DNA of 61,641 bases from Nocardia sp. (lineage in GTDB: Bacteria > Actinomycetota > Actinomycetes > Mycobacteriales > Mycobacteriaceae): assembly GCF_025465275.1 (NCBI RefSeq), contig NZ_JAODNK010000049.1:1-61641 (forward strand), given 5' to 3'. The position numbers were made by a program, and so were the translations under genes. The notes beneath the pieces are model-generated. The model did not search any database and had not been told where the DNA came from. It saw only the letters and a list, made by a program, of their open reading frames with translations. This document shows, piece by piece, positions 43,011 through 51,476 of this stretch (positions within the stretch are counted from its first letter, which is position 1; the number at the start of each line of letters is the position of its first letter).

Positions 43011-43697
43011 TCAGCGGGTGCGCTCGAGTGTGGTGTGGACTGCTGCCCAGGCGGTGAAAGTCAGGACGGCGCCTTGGGTGGCGGCGACCAGTAGATGGCG
43101 GACGCAGTCGTAGAGACTCACGTGGACGATGGGGTCGGAGCTTGCGAGCAGTGCGCCGATCACGGCTGCCAGCAGGAGTCCGGTCAGGATCCAATTGCGT
43201 TGTGGTGCTGGCGGAGCCGGGGCGGAAGCGCGGTACCAGCGGGCGGCGTACCAGGTGAGTATGAGGACGCCTGCGGCCGAGGAGATGTAGCCGAATACGT
43301 TGTAGACGCGGTGTGGTCCTATGACGGATTCCCGCAGTATCTCCCAGTGCCGCACCGCAATACCGTTCGTATGGGTGAAGGAATCCCATGCGAGGTGGGT
43401 GAGGGCGCCGACCGGAATGGCCAGTGTTGCGCGCCAGGGGGTGGTTCGAGGTGGTGTTGCCGACTTGCCGAGCAGGGCCAGCAGGGGCCGGTGGACCAAC
43501 CAGGCGAGTATCAGTAGGGACATTCCGAGTATCAGATCGAGGGGCAATCCGAGGAGGGAGTGGGTGAATTCCGCCTCGGCTCCGACCGGGATGTAGTAGG
43601 GGATATCCGGTGCGATACTGCCTGCGACCAGGCCGGGAAACCAGAGTGCTCGGCGCAGCGGGAGTATGGCAGCGGGGTGGGCGAGCGTGAACGGCAC
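43011..43697 (-). CDS. DUF4184 family membrane protein
   Basis: The 228-aa protein begins MPFTLAHPAAILPLRR, the signature of DUF4184 (His-containing start, then DIPYYIPVG). Five to six membrane segments follow. Paired His and Asp residues (LTHLAWDSFTHTNG) recall the metal-dependent membrane hydrolases of the YdjM type. Function unknown. GTG start. It stands divergent to the flavin-fold oxidase gene. Confidence 0.85.
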   Translation of the reverse strand: MPFTLAHPAAILPLRRALWFPGLVAGSIAPDIPYYIPVGAEAEFTHSLLGLPLDLILGMSLLILAWLVHRPLLALLGKSATPPRTTPWRATLAIPVGALTHLAWDSFTHTNGIAVRHWEILRESVIGPHRVYNVFGYISSAAGVLILTWYAARWYRASAPAPPAPQRNWILTGLLLAAVIGALLASSDPIVHVSLYDCVRHLLVAATQGAVLTFTAWAAVHTTLERTR

Positions 43698-43783
43698 CGA
43701 AAAGTATCCCCCGAGAAGTGGTCCTTGGATCTTGTATGGAATTGGCTATTCAGTAATGCCATTCCGTCGATGATGCTGGTCGT

Positions 43784-44491
43784 ATGACCGAGTCAGCCTC
43801 CCACCGGACCCCATTGTCGCCTACCTCGCGCAGTGCGCTCACCCGTGCGAAGGAGCGCGGAGCCACCGACCGCGCCGAGCTGGATGCGATCCTCGACGCG
43901 GGACTGCTCTGCCACCTGGGCGTTGTGCTCGGCGGCAGTCCGGTCGTCATTCCCACGATCTACGGCCGGGACGGCGACACCCTGTATCTGCACGGCTCCA
44001 CCGGCGCCGGCAATCTTCGTGCCGCCATGACCGGCGATGTGTCGATCGCCGTCACACATGTGGATGGTTTGATCTACGCCCGTGCGGCCATGCACTTCTC
44101 CATGAACTACCGGTCGGCCGTAATCCACGCGCGGCCGGTCGAACTCACCGATGCGGCGGAGCGCATGCGTGCGCTGCGGATCATTGTCGAGCACTCGGCT
44201 CCGGGCGCATGGGATGTGGTGCGGCCACCCAATAAGAAGGAGATGGCCGCGACCATGGTGCTGGCGCTCGATCTCACCGAGGCGTCGGTGAAGGTCCGCA
44301 CCGGTGATCCGCGCGACGATGCCGCCGATATCGAGGCGGGCGGGGTGTGGGCGGGTGTGCTGCCGCTGCGGCAGGTGTGGGATGCGCCGATTTCCTCGGC
44401 TGATCTGGAAGCGGGAATCGCGGTACCCGACCACGTTCGTGATCGCTACCTCCGCTCCCGATCCGAACCCGAAATCCGCGTAGCCGGTTAG
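43784..44491 (+). CDS. Pyridoxamine 5'-phosphate oxidase-fold flavin/F420-binding protein
   Basis: The 235-aa protein of the split-barrel class begins LTRAKERGATDRAELDAILD, then GLLCHLGVVLGGSPVVIPTI and YGRDGDTLYLHGSTGAGNLR with a long helix later (RMRALRIIVEHSAPGAWDVV). It matches bacterial proteins that bind FMN or F420 and act as nitroimidazole-type or other reductases. I see no basis for PNPOx activity itself. It is a single gene. Confidence 0.85.
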   Translation: MTESASHRTPLSPTSRSALTRAKERGATDRAELDAILDAGLLCHLGVVLGGSPVVIPTIYGRDGDTLYLHGSTGAGNLRAAMTGDVSIAVTHVDGLIYARAAMHFSMNYRSAVIHARPVELTDAAERMRALRIIVEHSAPGAWDVVRPPNKKEMAATMVLALDLTEASVKVRTGDPRDDAADIEAGGVWAGVLPLRQVWDAPISSADLEAGIAVPDHVRDRYLRSRSEPEIRVAG

Positions 44492-44592
44492 CTGCTCGAT
44501 GGGCACGGCGGTCGATGTCGACCCGGCCGCAGATCGCTATCGGCCGTAGTAAACGTGTAGCAGTCTTGTAGGCACTCCACTATGGTGAACAT

Positions 44593-44910
44593 ATGGCGAG
44601 CGCAGCGGAACTGCCGGAGATTCCTCAGCGGGAACTCCGAAACGACGCCAGCCGGGTGCTCCGAGAGGTCCGGGCGGGTCGGTCCTACACCATCACGGTC
44701 GACGGAACACCGGTCGCGGACCTCGTCCCGCACCGGAATGCCCGTCGGCGTACCGCAGTCCCACGTGAGGAGGTCGTTCTAGCCTTCGGCGGGTTGTCCG
44801 ATGCTTCGAGGCCGGGGGACGACGTCGCGCAATACGTCGATGACTCGATCTACGATCCCTACGATCGTGCGCACCGTCGTGGACAGTTCGCAGCGGAGGA
44901 CGCTGAATGA
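44593..44910 (+). CDS. vapB: VapB/Phd-type antitoxin
   Basis: The 105-aa protein has the Phd/YefM-like fold: EIPQRELRNDASRVLREVRA, GRSYTITVDGTPVADLVPHR (AbrB/Phd N-terminus), then an acidic C-terminal tail that would bind the toxin. TATGGT at 44581-44586 is 6 nt upstream of the ATG, so the operon may be leaderless. The stop overlaps the PIN-toxin ATG by 4 bp. Like other antitoxins, it probably autorepresses its promoter. Confidence 0.88.
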   Translation: MASAAELPEIPQRELRNDASRVLREVRAGRSYTITVDGTPVADLVPHRNARRRTAVPREEVVLAFGGLSDASRPGDDVAQYVDDSIYDPYDRAHRRGQFAAEDAE

Positions 44911-45329
44911 CATCGGCGTACGAACGGGGCCTCGTCGATACGAATGTGTTGATTCTTGTCGAACATCTGAATCCGGACGAGTTGCCCAGCGAGATGGTGA
45001 TCAGTTCCATCACTATGGCAGAGCTCGCCGCGGGGCCGCATTACACAGACCAACCTGATGAACGCGCACGGCGGATCGAGCGGGTACAGAACGCGGAAGC
45101 ACTGTTCGAACCGCTGCCCTTCGACACACGGGCAGCGCGGCGGTACGGCCACATCGTCGCCTCGGTACTCGCCGCCGGTCGAAGCCCGAAGCCGAGACGG
45201 GTCGACCTTATGATCGCCGCCATTGCTTCGGTCCACAGTCTTCCGCTCTTCACCGTCAACCCGGACGACTTCCGGGGTTTGGAAGGCCTCGTCTCTTTGG
45301 TGAAAGTCACTCATCCCGATAATCATTGA
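44907..45329 (+). CDS. vapC: VapC-type PIN-domain ribonuclease toxin
   Basis: The 140-aa PIN domain has the acidic residues in place: GLVDTNVLILVEH (Asp), MAELAAG (Glu), RRVDLMIAAIASVHSL (Asp) and VNPDDFRGLEGL (Asp). It is a Mg-dependent RNase that typically cuts tRNA or rRNA and is neutralised by the upstream VapB. Translation is coupled by ATGA. Confidence 0.92.
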   Translation: MTSAYERGLVDTNVLILVEHLNPDELPSEMVISSITMAELAAGPHYTDQPDERARRIERVQNAEALFEPLPFDTRAARRYGHIVASVLAAGRSPKPRRVDLMIAAIASVHSLPLFTVNPDDFRGLEGLVSLVKVTHPDNH

Positions 45330-45386
45330 GCTGCAACGGGTTCGCGCCCGTGCATCATGGGTCGCGATGCGCGAACAGAGATCGGT

Positions 45387-46631
45387 CTACCAGCTGATTA
45401 CGTCGAGGCCGAGTTCTGTCAGGGTCTTGTGGGCGAGGGCGGTGAGGGCGGCTGCCGTCGGGATGGCTTCGGGGTCCAGGCTTACCAGTGACAGGCTGTA
45501 GGTGTCGGCTATGCGGGTGAGGTAGCCGGAGAGGCGGGTGCGGGGGAGGTTGTCGGCGCGCAGGCCCGGGTGGATGGCTCGGGCGGCTACGCCGGTGCAG
45601 GGGTGCGGGCCGAGGGAGAGCAGGGAGTCGGGGAGAGTTCCGATGTTGGAGCACAGGATGTCTCGCTCGCCTGCGCCCTTGGCCAGGGCGTGGGCCCAGC
45701 GGTCGGGGATGACCTGCAGGAGTTCCTCCGGAATGCTGCCGGGGCTGGTCATGCGGTACTCGTAGGCCGCGCGGGCCTTGCGGCGCAGGGTGGAGGGAGT
45801 GTCGTGGCGGGTGATCGCGATCTCCGTCATGGCCATGTCATTGTCGACGCGGGGTTCGTCGCGGGTGTCCACCGGCAGACTGGCGGCGAGGGCGGGTGCG
45901 GTAAATCCACTGTCCCACAGCATATTCGCGATCAGGTGGACAAAAAGGCTGTTGGCCGTGCCGTCATGGGCGACCGCCACTCGGCTCCATTCGCGGGCAG
46001 ACACCTGCAGGATGGCGCTGCGGGTGGTCGGCCCCGTGTAATCGGCTGCGAGCACTACCTTCCGCTCGGCGGCCGGGGCCGGGCGCGCGGGGAGACCGCG
46101 GCGCAGAGCGCGCGTCGTACCGCCGAGAACTGTCGCCCACTGCCGCCGGGCATCGGCCCAATCCGAGTGTCCCGCAATCGGTGCCGCCAGGGGCGTACCG
46201 GCCAGCGCATGATCGATGGCCAGGGTCAGTGCCCGCCCGTCCGCCAGCGCGTGCGAACACGTCAGTGACAGTACGGAGCCGCCCTCCCGGAGCGCCGTGG
46301 CCGACAATCGCCAGCCGGGCCCCAGCGAAGGATCGAGCTCGCCGCCCTGCGCATCGGCCCAATCCAGCAGTGCGGCGGCCGGAATCGGCTGCTCCGATAT
46401 ACGGAGCGGATGCGCCCACGCCGTCTGCTGCCAGCGCGGTCGCGCCCCGGGCACCCGGGCCCGGGTGACGCGCCGCCCCAGCGGCCCGACCCGCAAAGCC
46501 TCGTGAATCCGCCCGGCCAGCTCCGCATCGACCGGATCGGCGGTACGCCACAGCCCCTGCAGAGCGATCGGGGTACCCATGCCCCGATGCGCCCGCAAGA
46601 ACATTTCGTCCACCACACTCAGCCGATTCAT
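45387..46631 (-). CDS. CAT-fold (WS/DGAT- or condensation-like) acyltransferase
   Basis: The 414-aa protein opens MNRLSVVDEMFLRAHRGMGT, similar to the start of wax-ester/DGAT enzymes, and contains the acyl-transfer motif SCSHALADGRALTLAIDHAL-like (HxxxDG) near residue 140. The C-terminal half carries DNDMAMTEIAITR and CSNIGTLPDSLLSLG, positions where the CAT-fold enzymes keep the second signature. Donor and acceptor are unknown. ATG at 46631 follows TAGTCT at 8 nt. It could be a lipid or natural-product acyltransferase. Confidence 0.75.
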   Translation of the reverse strand: MNRLSVVDEMFLRAHRGMGTPIALQGLWRTADPVDAELAGRIHEALRVGPLGRRVTRARVPGARPRWQQTAWAHPLRISEQPIPAAALLDWADAQGGELDPSLGPGWRLSATALREGGSVLSLTCSHALADGRALTLAIDHALAGTPLAAPIAGHSDWADARRQWATVLGGTTRALRRGLPARPAPAAERKVVLAADYTGPTTRSAILQVSAREWSRVAVAHDGTANSLFVHLIANMLWDSGFTAPALAASLPVDTRDEPRVDNDMAMTEIAITRHDTPSTLRRKARAAYEYRMTSPGSIPEELLQVIPDRWAHALAKGAGERDILCSNIGTLPDSLLSLGPHPCTGVAARAIHPGLRADNLPRTRLSGYLTRIADTYSLSLVSLDPEAIPTAAALTALAHKTLTELGLDVISW

Positions 46632-46756
46632 TGCAGGGCAGACTACCGGCCGCACCTGTGAGCCGCGCGGGCCGTGATCGAGGGCAGCGCCCACTTCGGA
46701 TCCATGCTCGCCGGTGTCGAGTCCGACCGGTACCGGTGGGCCGCGCCTGCGTCTAC

Positions 46757-47530
46757 CTACGTGGCCTGGCCGTGGCGGCCGGCGCCGGAGGTGAAGCGCT
46801 GGGCGCCGTCGAGGGCGCCGTCCATCAGGGCTTTCAGGCCGTGCTGGAATTCGTTGGTGATGGCCGCGGTTTCGGTGAGGCCGTCCTGCTCCAGGACCGA
46901 CATGCGGTCCGAGCGCAGGCAGGTCTGCGGGAGGGCCGCGAGTTGTGCGGCGAGTTCCTCTGCGGCCCTGCGGGATTCGCCATTGGCGACGACCTGGGTG
47001 ACCAGGCCGATCTGCAACGCCTCGGGGGCTCCGACGGCGCGGCCGGTGAGGATCAGGTCCATGGCGCGGCCGGTGCCGATAATGCGCGGCAGGCGGACGG
47101 TGCCGCCGTCGATGAGGGGGACGCCCCAGCGGCGGCAGAAGACGCCGAAGGTGCTGTCCTGCTCGGCAACTCGCAGATCACACCAGAGGGCGAGTTCCAG
47201 GCCGCCGGCGACCGCGTAGCCGGAAACGGCGGCGATCACCGGTTTGGACAGCTGCATGCGGGTCGGGCCCATGGGGCCGTCGCCGTCCTCGGCCGCGTGA
47301 TTGGAGTTCTCGGTGCCGAGGGCCTTCAGGTCGGCGCCGGCACAGAAGGTGCCGCCGTCGCCCCAGAGCACGGCGACCGCGGCGGTGGGATCGGCATCGA
47401 ATTCGCGGAAGGCATCGGCGAGGGCCTGGGCGGTGGGTCCATCGACGGCATTGCGGGCCTGAGGGCGATGCAGGATCACGGTGGTCACGGGGCCATTGCG
47501 TTCGACTCGTACGCTCACGGGCTCGACCAT
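46757..47530 (-). CDS. Enoyl-CoA hydratase/isomerase family protein
   Basis: About 257 aa of crotonase fold: RNGPVTTVILHRPQARNAVD, oxyanion loop AGADLKALG near residue 63, GGLELALWCDLRVAEQDSTF, and GVPLIDGGTVRLPRIIGTGR. The usual catalytic Glu is recognisable in the loop containing CRRWGVPLIDGG, so hydratase activity is plausible but not certain. TATGGT is also 7 nt before an internal GTG at 47518, which could be the real start. It is divergent from tetR-acad. Confidence 0.9.
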   Translation of the reverse strand: MVEPVSVRVERNGPVTTVILHRPQARNAVDGPTAQALADAFREFDADPTAAVAVLWGDGGTFCAGADLKALGTENSNHAAEDGDGPMGPTRMQLSKPVIAAVSGYAVAGGLELALWCDLRVAEQDSTFGVFCRRWGVPLIDGGTVRLPRIIGTGRAMDLILTGRAVGAPEALQIGLVTQVVANGESRRAAEELAAQLAALPQTCLRSDRMSVLEQDGLTETAAITNEFQHGLKALMDGALDGAQRFTSGAGRHGQAT

Positions 47531-47608
47531 ACGCCGTATATCGAACGGGCACAGCGACGCGAAAGCGTCTCCGTTGAGGGTGGTGGTGGGCGACGGGAGG
47601 GCTTGCGT

Positions 47609-47637
47609 CAAGAAATGAATACGTGGTTCACTTCTTG
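47609..47637. promoter_or_regulatory. TetR-type operator
   Basis: CAAGAAATGAA, 7 nt, TTCACTTCTTG is an inverted repeat with 10 of 11 pairs matching. It lies directly before the tetR start and about 80 bp from the divergent enoyl-CoA hydratase start, so a regulator bound here would block both. Confidence 0.7.
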
Positions 47638-47638
47638 C

Positions 47639-48250
47639 GTGGCCTATCGCAGAACCCCCGCTGTGCAAGCCCGCCTCGACGCCCAGGCCGGGTCGATCGT
47701 GCGGGCCGCCATGACGGTGCTCTCCCGCGACGGCTTCGCCGGACTGTCCATGGCCGCCGTCGCCGCCGAGGCCGCGGTCGCCACCGGCACCGTGTACAAA
47801 ACCTTCAGTGGCAAAGCCGAATTGGTGACGGCGGTCTTCCGTGAGGTGGTCACCGGCGAGGTCGCCGCAGTCGCCGCGGCAGGCAGCACCGCCGGCGCGG
47901 GCAAGACCGCGCGGGAGCGGGTCACGGCGGCGGTGGAAACCTTCGCCGGTCGCGCCCTCAAGAACCCCAAACTGGCCTATGTGCTGCTCGCGGAACCGGT
48001 GGATGCCGCCGTCGACGCGGAGCGGTTGCGGTTCCGGCGGGCCTTCGCCGAGACCTTCGAATCCGCGATCGCCGAAGGCGTGGCCATCGGCCAACTACCG
48101 CCGCAGGATCCGCGCACCAGCGCCACCGCACTGGTCGGCGCCATCGGCGAGGTGCTGGTCGGACCGCTCGCCGAACAGTTGGAGAGTGAGTCGGTGGTGC
48201 CCGAACTTGTCGCCTTCGCGCTGCGCGCGCTCGGCGTGCCCCAGGAATAA
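47639..48250 (+). CDS. TetR-family regulator of fatty-acid-type genes
   Basis: The protein begins MAYRRTPAVQARLDAQAGSI in the usual way, then VRAAMTVLSRDGFAGLSMAA and VATGTVYKTFSGKAELVTAV (helix-turn-helix). The ligand domain of about 130 residues holds KNPKLAYVLLAEPVDAAVDA, a block of the TetR subgroup near acyl-CoA dehydrogenases. GTG at 47639 is chosen because an ATG at 47615 lies inside the operator. It is followed by an AidB-like gene 12 nt later, so it probably represses itself, that gene, and the divergent hydratase. Confidence 0.85.
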   Translation: MAYRRTPAVQARLDAQAGSIVRAAMTVLSRDGFAGLSMAAVAAEAAVATGTVYKTFSGKAELVTAVFREVVTGEVAAVAAAGSTAGAGKTARERVTAAVETFAGRALKNPKLAYVLLAEPVDAAVDAERLRFRRAFAETFESAIAEGVAIGQLPPQDPRTSATALVGAIGEVLVGPLAEQLESESVVPELVAFALRALGVPQE

Positions 48251-48262
48251 GGAGTCCCTCGC

Positions 48263-49885
48263 ATGCATACGCATGATGTGTTCAATCAGGTGCCGAACCT
48301 GGTGCCCTTCGACAATTCCCGCAACCCCGCACTGCTCGAGGGACTGCACCGGGAAGGCGCGGGCTGGGCCGAGGGGGAGGTGCGCGAACTCGGCGCTCTC
48401 GCAGGCGGAGTCGAGGCGCAGGAGTGGGGGCGGGTGGCCAATGAGAACCCGCCGATCCTGCACACGCACGACCGCTACGGCAATCGCATCGACGAGGTCG
48501 AGTTCCATCCGTACTGGCACGAGCTGATGAATGTGGCTGTGACACACGGGCTGCACGGTTCGCCGTGGCAGGACGATCGGCCCGGTGTGCATACGGCGCG
48601 GGCCGCCAAGTTCTCCGTCTGGGGTTCGTCCGATGCCGGGCATATGTGCCCGATCTCCATGACCTACGCGGTAGTGCCTGCGCTGCGGCACAATCCGGAG
48701 CTCTCGGCGCGCTTCGAGCCGCTGCTGGCCTCCCGCGTCTACGACTACGGCCTGCGGGAACCGTCGACCAAGGCCGGTCTCATCGCCGGTATGTCGATGA
48801 CGGAGAAGCAGGGCGGCTCCGACGTCCGCGCCAATACCACCACGGCCACACCGCTTCCCGACGGGACGTACCTGATCGTGGGCCACAAGTGGTTCACCTC
48901 CGCGCCCATGTCGGATATGTTCCTGACCCTCGCGCAGGCTCCCGGTGGCCTGTCCTGCTTCCTGCTGCCGCGCGTGCTGCCGGACGGATCGCGCAATGCC
49001 CTTCGGCTGCAACGGCTCAAGGACAAGCTGGGCAACAAGTCCAATGCCTCCTCGGAGGTCGAGTACGAGAACGCGATCGGCTGGCTGGTCGGCGCCGAGG
49101 GCGCGGGCGTGAAGACCATTATCGAAATGGTCAATATGACCCGGCTGGACTGCGTCATCGGCTCGGCCACCGGCATGCGGGCCGGAGTTGTGCACGCCGT
49201 GCATCACGCCCGGCACCGAAATACCTTCGGCGCCACCCTGATCGACCAGCCCGCCATGCGCAATGTGCTGGCCGATCTGGTGATCGAATCGGAGGCCGCC
49301 ACCACCGTCATGATGCGGCTGGCCGGCGCCACCGATCGCGCCGCCACCGATCCGGCCGAAGCGGCACTGCGCCGAATTGCCTTGGCGGTCACCAAGTATT
49401 GGGTGTGCAAGCGCGCGCCCGCACATGCCGCCGAAGCCCTGGAATGCCTGGGTGGCAATGGTTATGTGGAGGAGTCCGGCATGCCGCGGCTGTACCGCGA
49501 GGCGCCGCTCATGTCCATCTGGGAAGGCTCCGGCAATGTGGCGGCGCTGGATGCCTTGCGCGCCATGGCTCGTCAGCCCGAAAGCGTGCAGGCGTACTTC
49601 GACGAGGTGTCGCTGGCCCGCGGTGCGAACGCGCACCTGGACACCGCCATCGACCGGATCGGCAAGGAACTCACCGATCTGAGCGATATCGAATACCGGT
49701 CCCGCCGCGTCGTGGAGCTCATGGCACTGGTGCTGCAGGGCTCGCAGCTGGTCCGGCACGGCAACCAGGCCGTGGCGGATGCCTTCTGCGCCACCCGATT
49801 CGGCGGCGACTGGGGCATCGCCTTCGGCACCCTGCCGACCGGCGTCGACACCGAGGCAATCCTCGAGCGCGCGTACGTCAACTGA
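48263..49885 (+). CDS. AidB-like acyl-CoA dehydrogenase
   Basis: The 540-aa flavoenzyme has the AidB subfamily motifs: GLIAGMSMTEKQGGSDVRAN, NKSNASSEVEYENAIGWLVG and REAPLMSIWEGSGNVAALD containing the catalytic Glu. AidB of E. coli is linked to protection from alkylating agents and has isovaleryl-CoA dehydrogenase activity in vitro; in actinobacteria relatives dehydrogenate acyl-CoA. AAGGAG lies 7 nt upstream, and the gene is co-transcribed with tetR. Confidence 0.9.
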   Translation: MHTHDVFNQVPNLVPFDNSRNPALLEGLHREGAGWAEGEVRELGALAGGVEAQEWGRVANENPPILHTHDRYGNRIDEVEFHPYWHELMNVAVTHGLHGSPWQDDRPGVHTARAAKFSVWGSSDAGHMCPISMTYAVVPALRHNPELSARFEPLLASRVYDYGLREPSTKAGLIAGMSMTEKQGGSDVRANTTTATPLPDGTYLIVGHKWFTSAPMSDMFLTLAQAPGGLSCFLLPRVLPDGSRNALRLQRLKDKLGNKSNASSEVEYENAIGWLVGAEGAGVKTIIEMVNMTRLDCVIGSATGMRAGVVHAVHHARHRNTFGATLIDQPAMRNVLADLVIESEAATTVMMRLAGATDRAATDPAEAALRRIALAVTKYWVCKRAPAHAAEALECLGGNGYVEESGMPRLYREAPLMSIWEGSGNVAALDALRAMARQPESVQAYFDEVSLARGANAHLDTAIDRIGKELTDLSDIEYRSRRVVELMALVLQGSQLVRHGNQAVADAFCATRFGGDWGIAFGTLPTGVDTEAILERAYVN

Positions 49886-49894
49886 CGCTGTACC

Positions 49895-49986
49895 CGTCAT
49901 CCCGGCGCGCTTTCGGCCGGGATCCACACCCGGGGTTGCTCGGCCGATCCCGGTGGAGTCCCGCCAAAAGCATGCGGGAATGACGG
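49895..49986. repeat. Palindromic dispersed repeat, copy 3 (full inverted pair)
   Basis: Two imperfect arms face each other: CGTCATCCCGGC ... GGCCGGGATCC from 49895 and, reversed, GGTGGAGTCCCGCC ... GCGGGAATGACGG ending at 49986. Together they occupy nearly all of the gap between the convergent acyl-CoA dehydrogenase and HhH-protein genes, and would fold as one large hairpin. Confidence 0.78.
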
Positions 49987-49997
49987 GGTGGCGGTCG

Positions 49998-50189
49998 TCA
50001 GCTCAGGTCGAGTCCTTCGGCTGCCAGCGCCTCCCGCAGGAGGCGGATCGCCTTCGGCCCCACGCCGTGCAGGGCGAGCAGTCCATCGGCTGATACTCCG
50101 GCCAACTGCTCGAGCTGGTGGTATCCGGCGGCGGTGAGGGCTCGGGTCGCGGGGGCTCCGATGCCGCGCGGGAGGGGCGAATCGCTCAT
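49998..50189 (-). CDS. Helix-hairpin-helix DNA-binding small protein
   Basis: The 63-aa protein is one HhH pair: GIGAPATRALTAAGYHQLEQ, LAGVSADGLLALHGVGPKAI (HGVGPKA hairpin). Such small proteins are similar to the C-terminal HhH of RNA polymerase alpha or of RuvA-like DNA binders. TAGGCT at 50197-50202 lies 7 nt upstream of the ATG. Function unknown. Confidence 0.75.
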   Translation of the reverse strand: MSDSPLPRGIGAPATRALTAAGYHQLEQLAGVSADGLLALHGVGPKAIRLLREALAAEGLDLS

Positions 50190-50372
50190 GTGGGGCAGCC
50201 TATGCGCGCCCGGCTGCGTATGGGCTGAACCGGCGCGTGCATTGTGCTGATTGCCGTATGTTCAGTCGCATATTTGGTGGCTCTACCAGCCGGAGTGGTT
50301 GGGGGTGGCAGATAAATCTGTCACGTGTTCTACTCCAGGGATATTCGTTCCGAGAACCACGAGGGGTAGACG

Positions 50373-51458
50373 TTGAGCGCATCGCGGGGTCCGCTGGAGG
50401 GCATTCGGGTCATCGAGCTGGCGAGCATCGGTCCCGGTCCGCACGCGGGGATGATGCTGGCCGATCTGGGCGCCGATGTGGTCCGGGTACAGCGGCCGGG
50501 GGATCGGTCGGGATTCGGGCCCATGCGGGCGCAGATGCGCGGACGCCGGTTCGTGGCAGCCGATTTCAAGGATCCGGCGGCGGTGGAAGAGGTGCTCGGG
50601 CTCATCGACAAGGCCGATGTGCTGATCGAGGGCTTCCGCCCGGGCGTGGCCGAACGGCTCGGACTCGGGCCGGAGCAGGTGCACGCGCGCAATCCGCGCA
50701 TCGTGTACGGCCGGATGACCGGGTGGGGCCAGGAGGGGCCGCGGTCGCAGCGGGCCGGGCACGACATCAATTACATCGGGCTCACGGGTGCCCTGCACGG
50801 TATCGGGCGTAAGGGTGAGCGGCCGGTGCCGCCGATCAACCTGCTCGGTGATTACGGCGGCGGCTCGGTCTTCCTGGTCCTCGGCATCATGGCCGCACTG
50901 CTCGAACGGCAGCGCTCCGGCCAGGGGCAGGTGGTCGATGCCGCCATGGTGGACGGCGTACTGACACTGGCGCACTCCATCTGGAGCCTGCATCAGGGCG
51001 GCCACTGGTCCGACGAGCGCGGCACCAATCTGCTCGATACCGGAATGGCTTGGTACGACACCTATTCCACCGCCGACGGCAAGCATATGGCGGTCGGCGC
51101 CTTCGAGCCCCAGTTCTACGCGGAGCTGCTGCGCGTCCTCGAACTGGATCCGGAATCGCTTCCGCAGCAGATGGATCCGGCCGGGCAGGAGATCCTGCGT
51201 AAGACCTTCACCGACAAGTTCGCTTCCAAGACCCAGGCGCAGTGGTGCGAACTCTTCGACGATGTCGATGCCTGCGTCACGCCGGTGCGCAGCTGGACCG
51301 ACGCCGCCGAGGACGAGCACCTGCACGCCCGCGGTTCCCTCGTCGATGTGGACGGGATCCGCCAGCCCGCCCCCGCGCCCCGCTTCTCCCGCACGCCATC
51401 GGCGGTGCCCGCCCCCGCGCCGACCGATCTCACCCCGATAAGCGAGGTCTGGACGTAG
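50373..51458 (+). CDS. CoA-transferase family III / alpha-methylacyl-CoA racemase
   Basis: The 361-aa protein has the CaiB/BaiF fold: LEGIRVIELASIGPGPHAGM, RPGVAERLGLGPEQV-type block, and GHDINYIGLTGALHG with NLLGDYGGGSVFLVLGIMAA, where the His/Asp pair matches racemase catalytic positions. It inverts the alpha-methyl stereocentre of branched acyl-CoA (bile acid/phytanate type) or transfers CoA. TTG start with GAGGGG about 7 nt upstream. The downstream SDR is convergent. Confidence 0.88.
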   Translation: MSASRGPLEGIRVIELASIGPGPHAGMMLADLGADVVRVQRPGDRSGFGPMRAQMRGRRFVAADFKDPAAVEEVLGLIDKADVLIEGFRPGVAERLGLGPEQVHARNPRIVYGRMTGWGQEGPRSQRAGHDINYIGLTGALHGIGRKGERPVPPINLLGDYGGGSVFLVLGIMAALLERQRSGQGQVVDAAMVDGVLTLAHSIWSLHQGGHWSDERGTNLLDTGMAWYDTYSTADGKHMAVGAFEPQFYAELLRVLELDPESLPQQMDPAGQEILRKTFTDKFASKTQAQWCELFDDVDACVTPVRSWTDAAEDEHLHARGSLVDVDGIRQPAPAPRFSRTPSAVPAPAPTDLTPISEVWT

Positions 51459-51476
51459 CGGGAGCGGGCGTAGTCG

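Noticed and set aside
46631..47638. Plus-strand ORF that would fuse 336 residues to TetR
   Set aside because: It is the antisense of the enoyl-CoA hydratase gene. The TetR homology starts after the operator.
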